The notes under the pieces are model-generated. The model ran no database searches, had not been told where the DNA came from, and worked only from the letters and a program-made list of their open reading frames with translations. A stretch of 64,000 nt of DNA from Eleftheria terrae (GTDB taxonomy: Bacteria > Pseudomonadota > Gammaproteobacteria > Burkholderiales > Burkholderiaceae_C): the NCBI RefSeq assembly GCF_030419005.1, contig NZ_CP106951.1:620001-684000 (forward strand), in the 5' to 3' direction. A program made the position numbers and the translations under genes. Shown one piece after another: positions 7,897 through 16,203 of this stretch; position 1 is the first letter of the stretch, and each line of letters starts with the position of its first letter.

Positions 7897-8178
7897 TCAC
7901 CGCGGTGGCAAGGCGCCCTGTGCCTGCTGCCAGCGCTCGACCAGCGTGCGCACCGGCCCCGGCTGCACGGCAAAGACGTCGAACAGGCCCAGGGCCTGCA
8001 GGCCGGGCAGCAACGCCAGCAGGTCGGCCTCGGCGGCGGCGCGCTCGGCCGGCGTGCTGGACGCATCGGCGATCCGCCGGGCGTTGGCGATGAAGGCGCC
8101 GACCGAGCCCTTGCGCACATGGTGGCCGCCAGCCTGCACATGGCTGGCGGTGTCGGGGAGGATGTCTTCAGGTTTCAT
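7897..8178 (-). CDS. conserved small hypothetical protein (93 aa)
   Basis: 93 residues, no signal peptide or membrane segment. It begins MKPEDILPDTASHV and continues with a VRKGSVGAFIANAR segment, then a helical ERAAAEADLLALLP stretch and GLFDVFAV. I do not recognise a named family with certainty. The compact, well-formed sequence and normal codon use suggest a real gene. It runs opposite to the preceding operon and diverges from the AraC-type gene at 8245 with 66 bases between them, so the two may share a control region. Confidence 0.6.
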   Translation of the reverse strand: MKPEDILPDTASHVQAGGHHVRKGSVGAFIANARRIADASSTPAERAAAEADLLALLPGLQALGLFDVFAVQPGPVRTLVERWQQAQGALPPR

Positions 8179-8244
8179 GGAAGCGACTCTGCGGTGGTGA
8201 AGGCCTCATCCTAGGCAGCGGCCCCGCCGCAGGGTGCGGAGATA

Positions 8245-9102
8245 ATGCCGACCGATTCATCGATCAGGCCAACAGCGCGGCCCCGACAGCACCCGCCCAC
8301 GCTCTGCCTTCTCGTCATGCCCTATTCCAAGACCGCGGCCAGCGGCCTGCGCGTCGAGTTGCTGCACCGTGACGCGGCGGCCGGCCTGCACACCGGCGCC
8401 CATGCCCATGCCGAAGGCCAGCTCTTCGCGGTGCGCCGCGGCCTGCTGGTGCTGCACACCGAATCGGCCCGCTGGGCGCTGCCACGCGGCTGCCTCGGCT
8501 GGATTCCACCGCAGCGGCCGCATGCCGCCTTTGGCTGGCAGGCCACCGCCGGCTGGAGCCTGTACGCCGAGCCGGGCCTGTGCCACGCCATGCCATCGGC
8601 CCCGCAGGCCTATGCCGCCGACGGGCTGGCCCAGGCCCTGGTCGAGCGGCTGCTCGGCCTGGCCGGCGATGCGCAGGCGCGGGCCCGGCTCGAGCGGCTG
8701 GCCAGCGTGCTGTTCGACGAGCTGGCGCATGCGCGCAGCGCGCCGCTGTGCCTGCCCATGCCTCGCGACCGCCGGCTGCTCGCACTCGCCCAGGACCTGC
8801 TGGCCGACCCCTCGAGCCGCAGCGGGCTGGACGACTGGAGCCGGCGCAGCGGCATTCCGCGCCGCACGCTCAGCCGCCGCTTCGAGCAGGAAACCGGCCT
8901 CAGCCCGGGCCGCTGGCAACAACAGGCGCGCCTGCTGCAGGCACTGCAGTGGCTGGCCGAGGCACGGCCGGTGAAATGGGTCGCGTCTTCGGTGGGCTAT
9001 GACTCCACCGGCGCCTTCATCGAGGCCTTCGGCCGCAGCTTCGGCGTCACGCCGGGCCGCTTCTTCGAGACACAGGCCGGGCCCGAGCTTCAGTCCCTGT
9101 AG
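8245..9102 (+). CDS. AraC-family regulator with cupin sensor domain
   Basis: 285 residues. The N-terminal half holds a cupin-like segment, GLHTGAHAHAEGQLFAVRRG, the usual effector-binding jelly roll of small AraC regulators. The C-terminal hundred residues contain two helix-turn-helix units; the first has SRRSGIPRRTLSRRFEQETG and the second ends GAFIEAFGRSFGVTPGRFF. The ATG at 8245 is 3 bases behind GGAG; an in-frame ATG at 8317 would give 261 residues, closer to the usual length, so the start is uncertain. It may regulate the divergent 93-residue gene or itself; its target is not shown by the sequence. Confidence 0.85.
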   Translation: MPTDSSIRPTARPRQHPPTLCLLVMPYSKTAASGLRVELLHRDAAAGLHTGAHAHAEGQLFAVRRGLLVLHTESARWALPRGCLGWIPPQRPHAAFGWQATAGWSLYAEPGLCHAMPSAPQAYAADGLAQALVERLLGLAGDAQARARLERLASVLFDELAHARSAPLCLPMPRDRRLLALAQDLLADPSSRSGLDDWSRRSGIPRRTLSRRFEQETGLSPGRWQQQARLLQALQWLAEARPVKWVASSVGYDSTGAFIEAFGRSFGVTPGRFFETQAGPELQSL

Positions 9103-10016
9103 CGCAGCGAGGTCACCTCGCCGCTGTGCAGGCTCCAGCGGCAGCGGAAGCGAAACGGCGTCAGCGCCCGGCGTGTCTCGTACTGGCCGGCGCCCCGCAC
9201 GCCGATCTCGTCTGCCGACAGGCGGCTCAGCTCCACCTCGGCGTCGAACAGCTCGATGCGCTCCACACCAGGCTGCTCGCGGCCAAGGCTGTCGCCCAGC
9301 GCGCGGGCGCAGGCCGAGCGGGCGGCATGGCCGGCACCGTCATCCACCTCCCTCGCGCCGAACGGCGGGCCGCCGTCGTGCTCGTGCGGCGAGGCGGGCC
9401 GGGCCGAGGACAGCCGGTCATTCAAGCCATAGGCGGACAGCGAGGGGTAGCTGCCCGCGCCAAGCGTGATGCACTCGCCACGGAAGCCGGCATCGCTGCA
9501 CAGCAGCCAGCGGCCCGCGCGCACCACCACCGACGACACCTCGTCGTTCAGCCCGAATTGGCCGAAATTCGCCTCCGGCCCGGCCAGCGCCACGCGGCGC
9601 CCGGCGAAGTCGTCATGCCGGAACAGCAGCAGTTCGCCGGCCGGCTCCGGCCCGCGAGGGTCGGTCTCCACCGGCCGCAGCGACGACACCCGGTCGTTGA
9701 AGCGCCAGCCCGACAGGCTGGCATACCGGCCCGGCCCGAAGGTCTCGCAGCGGCCGCGGTAGTGCGCGTCGGTGCACAGCTGCCACACCCCGCGACGGAT
9801 CACCAGCGAGGAGGCGCTGTCGTTGAAGCCGAGCCGGCCGAAATCGGCCACCGGTCCATCGGCCTCCAGGCGCCGCCCCTCGAAGCGCGCGTGCTCGAAC
9901 ACGGTCACCTCGGCCGCCGCGGCGCCCGCCGTCCCGGCCGCCAGGGCCAGCCCGGCTGCGCAGGCCCTGGCCCGCCTGGCCCACATGACGTGCTTCACCG
10001 TGGTCTTCCTGTTCAT
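9090..10016 (-). CDS. secreted beta/gamma-crystallin domain protein
   Basis: 308 residues with a signal peptide ending near AGAAAA. Two beta/gamma-crystallin domains follow (about residues 37-115 and 125-205), each with two Greek-key motifs. All four motifs keep the calcium-binding N-D-x-x-S-S pattern (FNDSASS, FNDRVSS, LNDEVSS, LNDRLSS), so four Ca sites are expected. The C-terminal third has no recognised domain; it ends with FRFRCRWSLHSGEV, a pattern I associate with small exported proteins of unknown function. The start was taken at the ATG before NRKTT because upstream codons lack a signal. It overlaps the end of the AraC gene by 13 bases, tail to tail. Likely a periplasmic or secreted structural or stress protein. 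Confidence 0.82.
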   Translation of the reverse strand: MNRKTTVKHVMWARRARACAAGLALAAGTAGAAAAEVTVFEHARFEGRRLEADGPVADFGRLGFNDSASSLVIRRGVWQLCTDAHYRGRCETFGPGRYASLSGWRFNDRVSSLRPVETDPRGPEPAGELLLFRHDDFAGRRVALAGPEANFGQFGLNDEVSSVVVRAGRWLLCSDAGFRGECITLGAGSYPSLSAYGLNDRLSSARPASPHEHDGGPPFGAREVDDGAGHAARSACARALGDSLGREQPGVERIELFDAEVELSRLSADEIGVRGAGQYETRRALTPFRFRCRWSLHSGEVTSLRYRD

Positions 10017-10345
10017 GCCCTGCCTTGAAAAAATGCCGGCGCAGCATACACCGGCGGCCCACGGTGCCCCGCTGCCGCTGTTCGCCGCCTGGCGCCGGCC
10101 CTCGCGGGCCGCAGGGCGCCCGACGCGCAAGGCCGGGCCACCGCGGCCACCGTGTCACCAGGAACACGCGCGGGCCGCCGGCCGCTGCCTGTGCCCTGTG
10201 AACGCTTCCAGGCCTGTTCGGACAGGGAACGCCTATCTTTGCTGTTCCCGACAAGAGCAACGCCAGACGGTTGGTGAAGGCAGCATCGCGACGTCCGGCC
10301 CATTCCCCCGCATCCGCCACAACGCCCCAGCGAAGGAGCGCCGCC

Positions 10346-11209
10346 ATGACATCCCTTGTGCCATCCCCGGACGGTGAACTGCCGACCCTGGCCTTGCCGC
10401 GCTCGCGCGGCCATGCCGCACTGCGGCCGGACCTGATCGAGCGCCGCATCGGCGAGTTCATCGAGCAGGCCGCCCTCACCCCCAACCGCAACGGCTTCTT
10501 CCTTGCTGCGCGTGGCACCGACGCGGTGCCGCCGGTGGCCGCGCTGTGCATTGCCTACCACTGGCGCGACATCGCCCGGGCCTTCCTGCTCTGCGCGCTC
10601 AAGGGCCTGGGCAGCATGGCCGAGGAGGCCTCACGCGGCGAGCCGCGGCCCGGCCTGCTGCGTGCCCTGCAGGCGGCGCACGCCGCCATCGGCGACGACC
10701 TCAACAACCGCCTGCCGGCCTTTCGCAAGGCCGCGCCGGCCGGCATTGCCGGCATCCACTATGTGTGGTGGCAGGACAGCATCGTCGCTCCCCTGCTGGC
10801 CCGCTGCGACGCGGCGGAGCGCGCCCGGGGCACCGCGCCGAGCACCGCGGTGGACGAGTTGCTGCGGCAGATGCAGGCGCTCTCGCGCAGCGCAATCGGC
10901 GTGGCGGTGCAGCTGCGGGTGATGGAGCTGATGGCCTTCGACATCGCGGTGGCCTTCCGGCGGGTGTTCGGGCGGGTGGCCACCGGCGGGCGCAAGGTCT
11001 TCGCCCATCGCGACGACCTGGCCTGGATCGACGCGCACCTGCGGGCCGAGGCCGTGCACAGCCGCAGCATGCGTGATCCCGACAGTGGCATGGCGGCGCT
11101 GGCCGACACCGCGGCCCGCCAGGAGGACATGCTGATGCATGCAGCTGCCTTCGTGAAGGGCTGGGCCGCCGTGCTGGCCGACTTCGAGCACGCGCTGTCG
11201 GCCCGCTGA
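10346..11209 (+). CDS. helical protein, possible heme-oxygenase-like diiron enzyme
   Basis: 287 residues from an ATG with GAAGGAG upstream. It is entirely helical, without signal or membrane segments. I do not recognise a named family. Features that hint at the heme-oxygenase-like (TenA/HDO) fold are a conserved-looking HYVWWQDSIVAPLL helix in the middle and, near the C-terminus, the helix DAHLRAEAVHSRSM. The latter has H-x3-E-x2-H spacing, like the metal-binding third helix of HDO enzymes (H-x3-D-x2-H). A last helix has MLMHAAAFVKGW. The next gene follows after 21 bases and is also unrecognised, so they form an operon. If the fold is right, it would be an oxidase; otherwise function is unknown. 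Confidence 0.6.
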   Translation: MTSLVPSPDGELPTLALPRSRGHAALRPDLIERRIGEFIEQAALTPNRNGFFLAARGTDAVPPVAALCIAYHWRDIARAFLLCALKGLGSMAEEASRGEPRPGLLRALQAAHAAIGDDLNNRLPAFRKAAPAGIAGIHYVWWQDSIVAPLLARCDAAERARGTAPSTAVDELLRQMQALSRSAIGVAVQLRVMELMAFDIAVAFRRVFGRVATGGRKVFAHRDDLAWIDAHLRAEAVHSRSMRDPDSGMAALADTAARQEDMLMHAAAFVKGWAAVLADFEHALSAR

Positions 11210-11230
11210 ATCAACACCCTTGCTCGCCCG

Positions 11231-12352
11231 ATGACGACGCCCGAACTGCTGCTGGAAACCCAGCGCCTGCGCGCCACGCTGCCGCCGCGCGGCGAGCGCA
11301 CCGACATTCCGGTGCTGCGCCGGCTCTCACTGCGGCTGAAGGCCAGCCGCAGCCTGCGCCGGGAGCCGGCCGTGCAGGCCTTCCTCGACGACGTCGACGA
11401 CAGCCTGCGACACGCCACCCCGGTGCGCCTGCGGCGCACCAAAGCCCGCATCAACCGACAGGACGACCACCGCATCTTCTCGCTGTTCGACACGCCCTGC
11501 TTCCCGGCGCTCAGCCTCGAACTGCTGTGCTATCGCCCGCTGTGGGAAGACGACATGCTGGCGGCGCGCTATCCCAGCCGCATCACGCCGGTGATGGTCG
11601 AGCGTGCCTCGGCCGGCTTCGCGCCCCGCCTGGTGGTGGCCCTGTTCCCCGAGAACCATGTGGACCACCTGCATCGGGACGACGACCTGGTCTTCTATTT
11701 CATCGACAAATTCATCGCGCGGCATCACCGCGTCACCCAGCCGATGTTGCGCCATGTGGTGGCCGAGGGCGACCTGCCCCGCCTGCGCGGCTGCAGTCGC
11801 GCGCAGGTGCAACGGGCCGCGGTGCACTGGGTGCGGCTGCATGAGCACCATCACCATGCCGGCCCGCTGCGGCTGCGCGCCGCCCGCTCGCTGAAACGCC
11901 TGAAGCCGCTGGCCGGGCTGGAAGAGCTGCGGGTGGACGTTGCCGGCATGCTGTGCTGCCTGGGCGGCAGCAGCGGCCTGGCGCCCGCCGAGGCCGAGTT
12001 CACCTATCAGTTCATCCTGGCCGAGCGCCTGTTGCGCCATGCCGTCGAAGGCATACCGACGCCGAACCACGACGCCGTCGCGTCACAGGTGCTGTTCGAC
12101 TTCCTGCTGCGGCGGGGCGGCATCCGCGTGGTGGGCCGCACGTTGCACCTGTGCCGGCAGCTGCCAGACCGGCTGGCCGATTTCGCTGCGACGGTGGATG
12201 CGATCGAGAGCGGCATCCTGCAGCAGCCCGGAGACAGGGTGCAGCAGCAGCTGCTGGGCTTCGTCAACGAACATGCCGCCTATGACACCCTGCTGGGCCG
12301 CTATCGCCACATGCCGTTCTTCGAGGACATCAAGCGGCGGCTGAGGCTGTGA
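11231..12352 (+). CDS. unrecognised 373-residue protein, partner of the upstream helical protein
   Basis: Soluble 373-residue protein with no signal peptide. It begins with a basic helical region (about residues 25-90) and then a mixed section with RLVVALFPENHVDHLHRDDD and LVFYFIDKFIARHH, rich in His and Asp and possibly a metal site. A Cys pair MLCCLGG and helical C-terminus follow. I do not know the family. It lies 21 bases after the preceding helical protein and ends 31 bases before a convergent aminotransferase gene. The tight pairing suggests joint function. Both proteins have normal composition for the window, so there is no sign of recent transfer. Confidence 0.6.
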   Translation: MTTPELLLETQRLRATLPPRGERTDIPVLRRLSLRLKASRSLRREPAVQAFLDDVDDSLRHATPVRLRRTKARINRQDDHRIFSLFDTPCFPALSLELLCYRPLWEDDMLAARYPSRITPVMVERASAGFAPRLVVALFPENHVDHLHRDDDLVFYFIDKFIARHHRVTQPMLRHVVAEGDLPRLRGCSRAQVQRAAVHWVRLHEHHHHAGPLRLRAARSLKRLKPLAGLEELRVDVAGMLCCLGGSSGLAPAEAEFTYQFILAERLLRHAVEGIPTPNHDAVASQVLFDFLLRRGGIRVVGRTLHLCRQLPDRLADFAATVDAIESGILQQPGDRVQQQLLGFVNEHAAYDTLLGRYRHMPFFEDIKRRLRL

Positions 12353-12383
12353 GGCGTTGCCGGCCGGACCGCGGGGCCAGACG

Positions 12384-13562
12384 CTAGACGACGGCCAGCA
12401 CCGCCTCGGCCACGCGGGCCGCCTCGCCGGCCCGCAGGCCGGCGATGTTGATGCGGCCGCTGTCGGTGCCGTACACCGCGTGCTCAAGCCGCAACCGGGC
12501 CATCTGCGCCGGCTGCAGCGGCAGGGTCGAAAACATGCCGCGATGCTCGCGCAGCGCCAGCAGCCGCGGGTCGTCGCAGCGGGCGGCGAAGGCGGCCGCC
12601 AGCGCTTCCCGGTTGGCCACGATGCGCTCGCGCATCGCCGCCAGTTCTGCCCGCCACACGCTGTGCAGGGCCGGGTCCCCCAGCACCAGCGCCGCCACCG
12701 CCGCGCCATGGTCGGGCGGCATGGAGTAGTTGGCGCGGGCCAGGTGCTCCATCGCGGCCATCGCGCTGGCGGCTGCTGCCGCGGTGCGGCCCAGCACCAC
12801 CGCACAGCCGGTGCGCTCGCTGTACAGGCCCATGTTCTTCGAACAGCTGGCCGCGACGAACATCTGCTCCACCTGGCTTGCCATCAGATGCAGGCCGGCC
12901 AGATCGCCCTCGACCCCGTCGCCCAGTCCCAGGTAGGCCATGTCCACCAGCGGGATCAAGCCGCGCTCCGACACCAGGCGGGCCAGCGCCTGCCAGGCCG
13001 ACGGCGCCAGGTCCACCCCGCTGGGGTTGTGGCAGCAACCGTGCAGCACCACGACGTCGTCGGTGCGTGCGCGCGCCAGGGCGCTCAGCATGGCCGGCTC
13101 GTCGACGCGGCCGTCCGGCCCCAGGTAGGGGTAGTGCCGCACTTCCAGCCCGGCCGCACGGGCGATGGGCTCGTGGTTGACATAGCCCGGCGTGCCGATC
13201 CAGAGGGTGGCGCCGGGCCGGGCCCAGGCGACCAGGTCGGCCAGCAGGCGCAAGGCGCCGGTGCCGCCCACCGTCTGCAGCGTGGCGGCACGAGGATGGG
13301 CGGGGGTCGGCTCCAGCAGCAGGGCCGTCATCAGCCGGTTGAACTCGCGGTGGCCGGCCAGGCCCTTGTAGGACTTGGACGGTGCCTGCGCTGCCAGCCG
13401 TGACTCGGCCGCGCTGACCGCCTGCATCACCGGCGTGCGGCCGTGCTCGTCGCGGTAGACGCCAACCACCAGGTCGATCTTGTGCGCCCGGGTGTCGGCG
13501 CCGAACTCGGAGGCGATGGCCCACAGTGGGTCGCGGGCGGGGGAAGCCAGTCGGTCGAGCAT
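12384..13562 (-). CDS. class I amino acid aminotransferase (AspC/TyrB type)
   Basis: 392 residues, the normal length for aspartate/aromatic aminotransferases. Pyridoxal-phosphate enzyme moving an amino group between an amino acid and 2-oxoglutarate. Visible landmarks are DLVVGVYRDEHGRTPVM near the start, SKSYKGLAGH, the CCHNPSGVDL block, the cofactor Asp in VDMAYLGLGDG, and the Schiff-base lysine in SCSKNMGLYSERTG (F-to-C change just before the usual SKN). It begins 2 bases after the EamA transporter gene stops, so the two form an operon. The divergent Lrp-type regulator at 14695 probably controls both. Aromatic amino acids are likely substrates, but aspartate cannot be excluded. Confidence 0.88.
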   Translation of the reverse strand: MLDRLASPARDPLWAIASEFGADTRAHKIDLVVGVYRDEHGRTPVMQAVSAAESRLAAQAPSKSYKGLAGHREFNRLMTALLLEPTPAHPRAATLQTVGGTGALRLLADLVAWARPGATLWIGTPGYVNHEPIARAAGLEVRHYPYLGPDGRVDEPAMLSALARARTDDVVVLHGCCHNPSGVDLAPSAWQALARLVSERGLIPLVDMAYLGLGDGVEGDLAGLHLMASQVEQMFVAASCSKNMGLYSERTGCAVVLGRTAAAAASAMAAMEHLARANYSMPPDHGAAVAALVLGDPALHSVWRAELAAMRERIVANREALAAAFAARCDDPRLLALREHRGMFSTLPLQPAQMARLRLEHAVYGTDSGRINIAGLRAGEAARVAEAVLAVV

Positions 13563-13564
13563 GG

Positions 13565-14572
13565 TCAGCGGCCCTTGGAAGACGTGGAGGAAAAGTCGAG
13601 GTTGGCAAACACGACGCCGCCCGTGATCAGCGCGATGCCGGCCACGGTGGTGGCGTCCAGCGGCTCGCCCAGCACCGGCAGCGCCACCAGCGAGGCCAGT
13701 GCCGGCGTCAGCGAGCCGATCACGGCACTGCGCTCGGCACCGATGCGGCGGATCGCAAACGCATAGGTGAAGCCGGCCACCACCCCGGCGCCCAGCCCCT
13801 GCAGCAGGATGAAGGGCAAGGCCTGCGACCAACCGAAGTGGCCCAGCTGGGTCGGCAGCGCACCGGTCGCCACCAGGGCCGCCACCGCCCCCAGCGAGGG
13901 CAGGCACAGCAGCAGGTTGCAGCCGATCGCATCCAAGCCCGCACGGCGCAGGCCGTGGGTGTAGAGGCCCCAGAGGCAGCTGGCGCACAACAGCAGTGCC
14001 GAGCCGGCCAGGGCCGGGCCCCGCAGCGCGGTCAAGGAGGTGGCGAGCAAGGCGAGCACGCCCAGTGCGATCAGCGCCAGGCCCAGGCGGCGGCTGCCGG
14101 CCACCGTCTGCCGGTACAGCAGCACGCCGAGCGCCGCGACGAACAGCGGCGCGGTGCCGGGCACCAGCGCACCGACATGCGCCGCCGAGGTGGCCGCGCC
14201 GCCAGCCGACGCGGCGAAGAAGAACGGCAGGCCGCCGCCGGCCAGGATCATCGCCACATGGCGCAGCCGCACTGCGCGGATCTGCTGCCAGCGGCCGGGC
14301 AGCAGGGGCAGCAGCACCAGGGCCGGCAGGCCGAAGCGCAGCAAGGCCACATCGGCCGGCGCCAGCGGCGACTTGCCGATGGCCCGGATGCTCAGCACGA
14401 AGCCGGTCCAGATGGCCAGCGTCACCAGCATCGCCAGGTAGCCCAGCCAGGGCCGCGCGGCCACCGCCGCGGCTTGGCCGGAGCCGGTCGGCGTCGGTGG
14501 CGCCACGGCTGCTGGCAAGGAGGGGGAAGACGCCAAGGCAGGCGCCGTGCAAACGGCGGTATGGGACGGCAT
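13565..14572 (-). CDS. EamA/DMT-superfamily transporter
   Basis: 335 residues from the ATG before PSHTAVC, with ten hydrophobic segments in two five-helix repeats, the EamA pattern of drug/metabolite exporters. The repeats end with ALGVLLYRQTVAG and LPVLGEPLDATTVAG, the characteristic GE-containing turn of DMT proteins. The first 40 residues are low-complexity Ala/Pro and may not all be translated. It precedes the aminotransferase in one operon and diverges from an Lrp-family gene, a common arrangement for amino acid exporters under Lrp control. Export of an amino acid or its keto acid is therefore inferred; the substrate is not shown. Confidence 0.85.
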   Translation of the reverse strand: MPSHTAVCTAPALASSPSLPAAVAPPTPTGSGQAAAVAARPWLGYLAMLVTLAIWTGFVLSIRAIGKSPLAPADVALLRFGLPALVLLPLLPGRWQQIRAVRLRHVAMILAGGGLPFFFAASAGGAATSAAHVGALVPGTAPLFVAALGVLLYRQTVAGSRRLGLALIALGVLALLATSLTALRGPALAGSALLLCASCLWGLYTHGLRRAGLDAIGCNLLLCLPSLGAVAALVATGALPTQLGHFGWSQALPFILLQGLGAGVVAGFTYAFAIRRIGAERSAVIGSLTPALASLVALPVLGEPLDATTVAGIALITGGVVFANLDFSSTSSKGR

Positions 14573-14694
14573 GGGCAGCGCGGTGAGCGTGACGATGGAC
14601 CGTGACTTTATGCACTTCGCCCCGCAAAATGCTTGCCTTCTATGCCCATCGACCGCCGAATCCAGGGCATGTCTTGTCGGACTAATAGCCAATC
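14573..14694. promoter_or_regulatory. divergent promoter region, EamA operon / Lrp regulator
   Basis: 122 bases between divergent starts, including an AT-richer stretch (TTTATGCACTTC and GGACTAATAGCCAATC). Lrp/AsnC regulators usually bind such shared intergenic DNA and respond to the amino acid handled by the neighbouring genes. I could not define individual operator half-sites. Confidence 0.4.
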
Positions 14695-15171
14695 ATGGAA
14701 TCTGATGCCCCTTCCCCGCTGGACCGCACCGATCGCCGGCTGCTGGACGAAGTGCAGCGCGACGCCCGCCTTACCACTGCGCAGCTGGCCGACCGGGTGT
14801 CGCTCAGCACCTCGCCCTGCTGGCGGCGCTTGAAGCGACTGGAGGAACAAGGCGTCATCCAGGGCTACCACGCCCGGCTCGACGCCGCCCGGCTGGGCTG
14901 GGGCGTGACGGCCTTCGTCCACATCATGATGGAGAGCCACAACGCCGAGCTGGGCTCGCAGTTCGAGGACGCGGTGATGCGCATTCCCGAGGTGGTCGCC
15001 TGCCACAACGTCTCGGGCCAGTACGACTTCCTGCTGCAGGTGGTGGCGCGCGACCTCAGCAGCTTCGGCGAGTTCGCCCGCAGCACCATCCGCACCCTGC
15101 CAGGCGTGAAGGAGATGAACTCCAGCTTCTCGCTCAAGGAAGTGAAGGCGCCGCGGGCGCTGCCGGTGTAG
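14695..15171 (+). CDS. Lrp/AsnC-family transcriptional regulator
   Basis: 158 residues. An N-terminal winged helix-turn-helix (LDRTDRRLLDEVQRDARL then TAQLADRVSLSTSPCWRRLKRLEEQG) is followed by a RAM/AsnC effector domain with GVTAFVHIMME, CHNVSGQYDFLLQVVA and LPGVKEMNSSFSLKEVK. Full length and intact. It is divergent from the EamA-aminotransferase operon and most likely senses an amino acid and controls that operon. It ends 16 bases before the convergent LysR gene. Confidence 0.92.
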   Translation: MESDAPSPLDRTDRRLLDEVQRDARLTTAQLADRVSLSTSPCWRRLKRLEEQGVIQGYHARLDAARLGWGVTAFVHIMMESHNAELGSQFEDAVMRIPEVVACHNVSGQYDFLLQVVARDLSSFGEFARSTIRTLPGVKEMNSSFSLKEVKAPRALPV

Positions 15172-15187
15172 GCGGCGCCCGCGGCGT

Positions 15188-16102
15188 TCAACCGGCTCCG
15201 GCGCCTGCCTGCATGCCGGGCAGCGCCGCCACGCGTTCGGCCAAGAAATCGAGCAGCACCCGCACCCGCAGGGGCTGCTGGCGGCGCTGCACATGCAGCA
15301 GGAACACCTCCTGGGAGGGCCCGCACCACTGCGGCAACAGCCGCTGCAGCCGGCCGGCATCGACCAGCCCGGCCACCAGCCAGGCCGGCTCCAGCGCCAC
15401 GCCTGCGCCGGCCAGCACGCCGTCGAGGATGGCCATGGCGCTGTCGACCCGGTAGCGGCTGCGCACCGGCACCTGCACGCTGCCCGATGCGTTGCTCAGC
15501 GTGACCGAGTCGGCCGGTGCGCGGGCGTAGCGCAGGTAGTCGTGGCTGGCGAGCTCTTCGGGCCGGGCCGGAGCCGGGCGGTGCCGGAGATACTCCGGCG
15601 CGGCCACCAGCCAGCGCGGCGAGCTGCACAGCGGGCGGGCGATCAGGTCCGGCGGCAGGTGACGGCCGAAACGCAGCGCCACATCCATGCCCTCTTCCAC
15701 CAGGTCGATGAAGCGGTCGTCGAGCCGCAACTCGACCTCGATCTCCGGATAGCCGCTCAGGAACTCCAGCAGCAGCCCATTCAGGCGCGCCTGGCCCAGC
15801 GCCAGCGGCGCACTGACGCGCAGCAGGCCGCGCGGCACCCGCACTTGCTCGCGCACGGCGGCCACCGCCTCCTCATAGTCCTCCAGCAGCTGCCGCGCGC
15901 GCTCATGGAAACGCCGCGCCTCGTCAGTCGGCGCCAGCCGGGCGCTGCCGCGCTGGAACAGCCGCACGCCGAGGCTGGCTTCCAGCCCCGAGACCAGCTT
16001 GCTGACCGCCGACTGGGTGGTGTGCAGCTCCCGCGCCGCAGCGGACAGGCTGCCCAGCTCCAGGCTGCGCACGAAGGCGCGCATGGCTTTGAAGGTGTCC
16101 AT
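15188..16102 (-). CDS. LysR-family transcriptional regulator
   Basis: 304 residues with an N-terminal winged helix (MDTFKAMRAFVRSLELGSLS, ARELHTTQSAVSKLVSGLEASLGVRLF) and a periplasmic-binding-like effector domain. It resembles the CrgA/DmlR-like group of LysR proteins that begin MD-x-F-x-A-M. It is divergent, 101 bases away, from the SGNH hydrolase gene at 16204, which is its most likely target, inferred from the usual LysR arrangement. Confidence 0.9.
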   Translation of the reverse strand: MDTFKAMRAFVRSLELGSLSAAARELHTTQSAVSKLVSGLEASLGVRLFQRGSARLAPTDEARRFHERARQLLEDYEEAVAAVREQVRVPRGLLRVSAPLALGQARLNGLLLEFLSGYPEIEVELRLDDRFIDLVEEGMDVALRFGRHLPPDLIARPLCSSPRWLVAAPEYLRHRPAPARPEELASHDYLRYARAPADSVTLSNASGSVQVPVRSRYRVDSAMAILDGVLAGAGVALEPAWLVAGLVDAGRLQRLLPQWCGPSQEVFLLHVQRRQQPLRVRVLLDFLAERVAALPGMQAGAGAG

Positions 16103-16203
16103 CTATTCCTTCTTGGAATGGCGTCTCTGCGCATCTTATGGGTTCTCGTCGAATCCGGAAGAACCTAAGGTGGCCACACCTTCACTGCCCATGGGCCAGC
16201 ATC

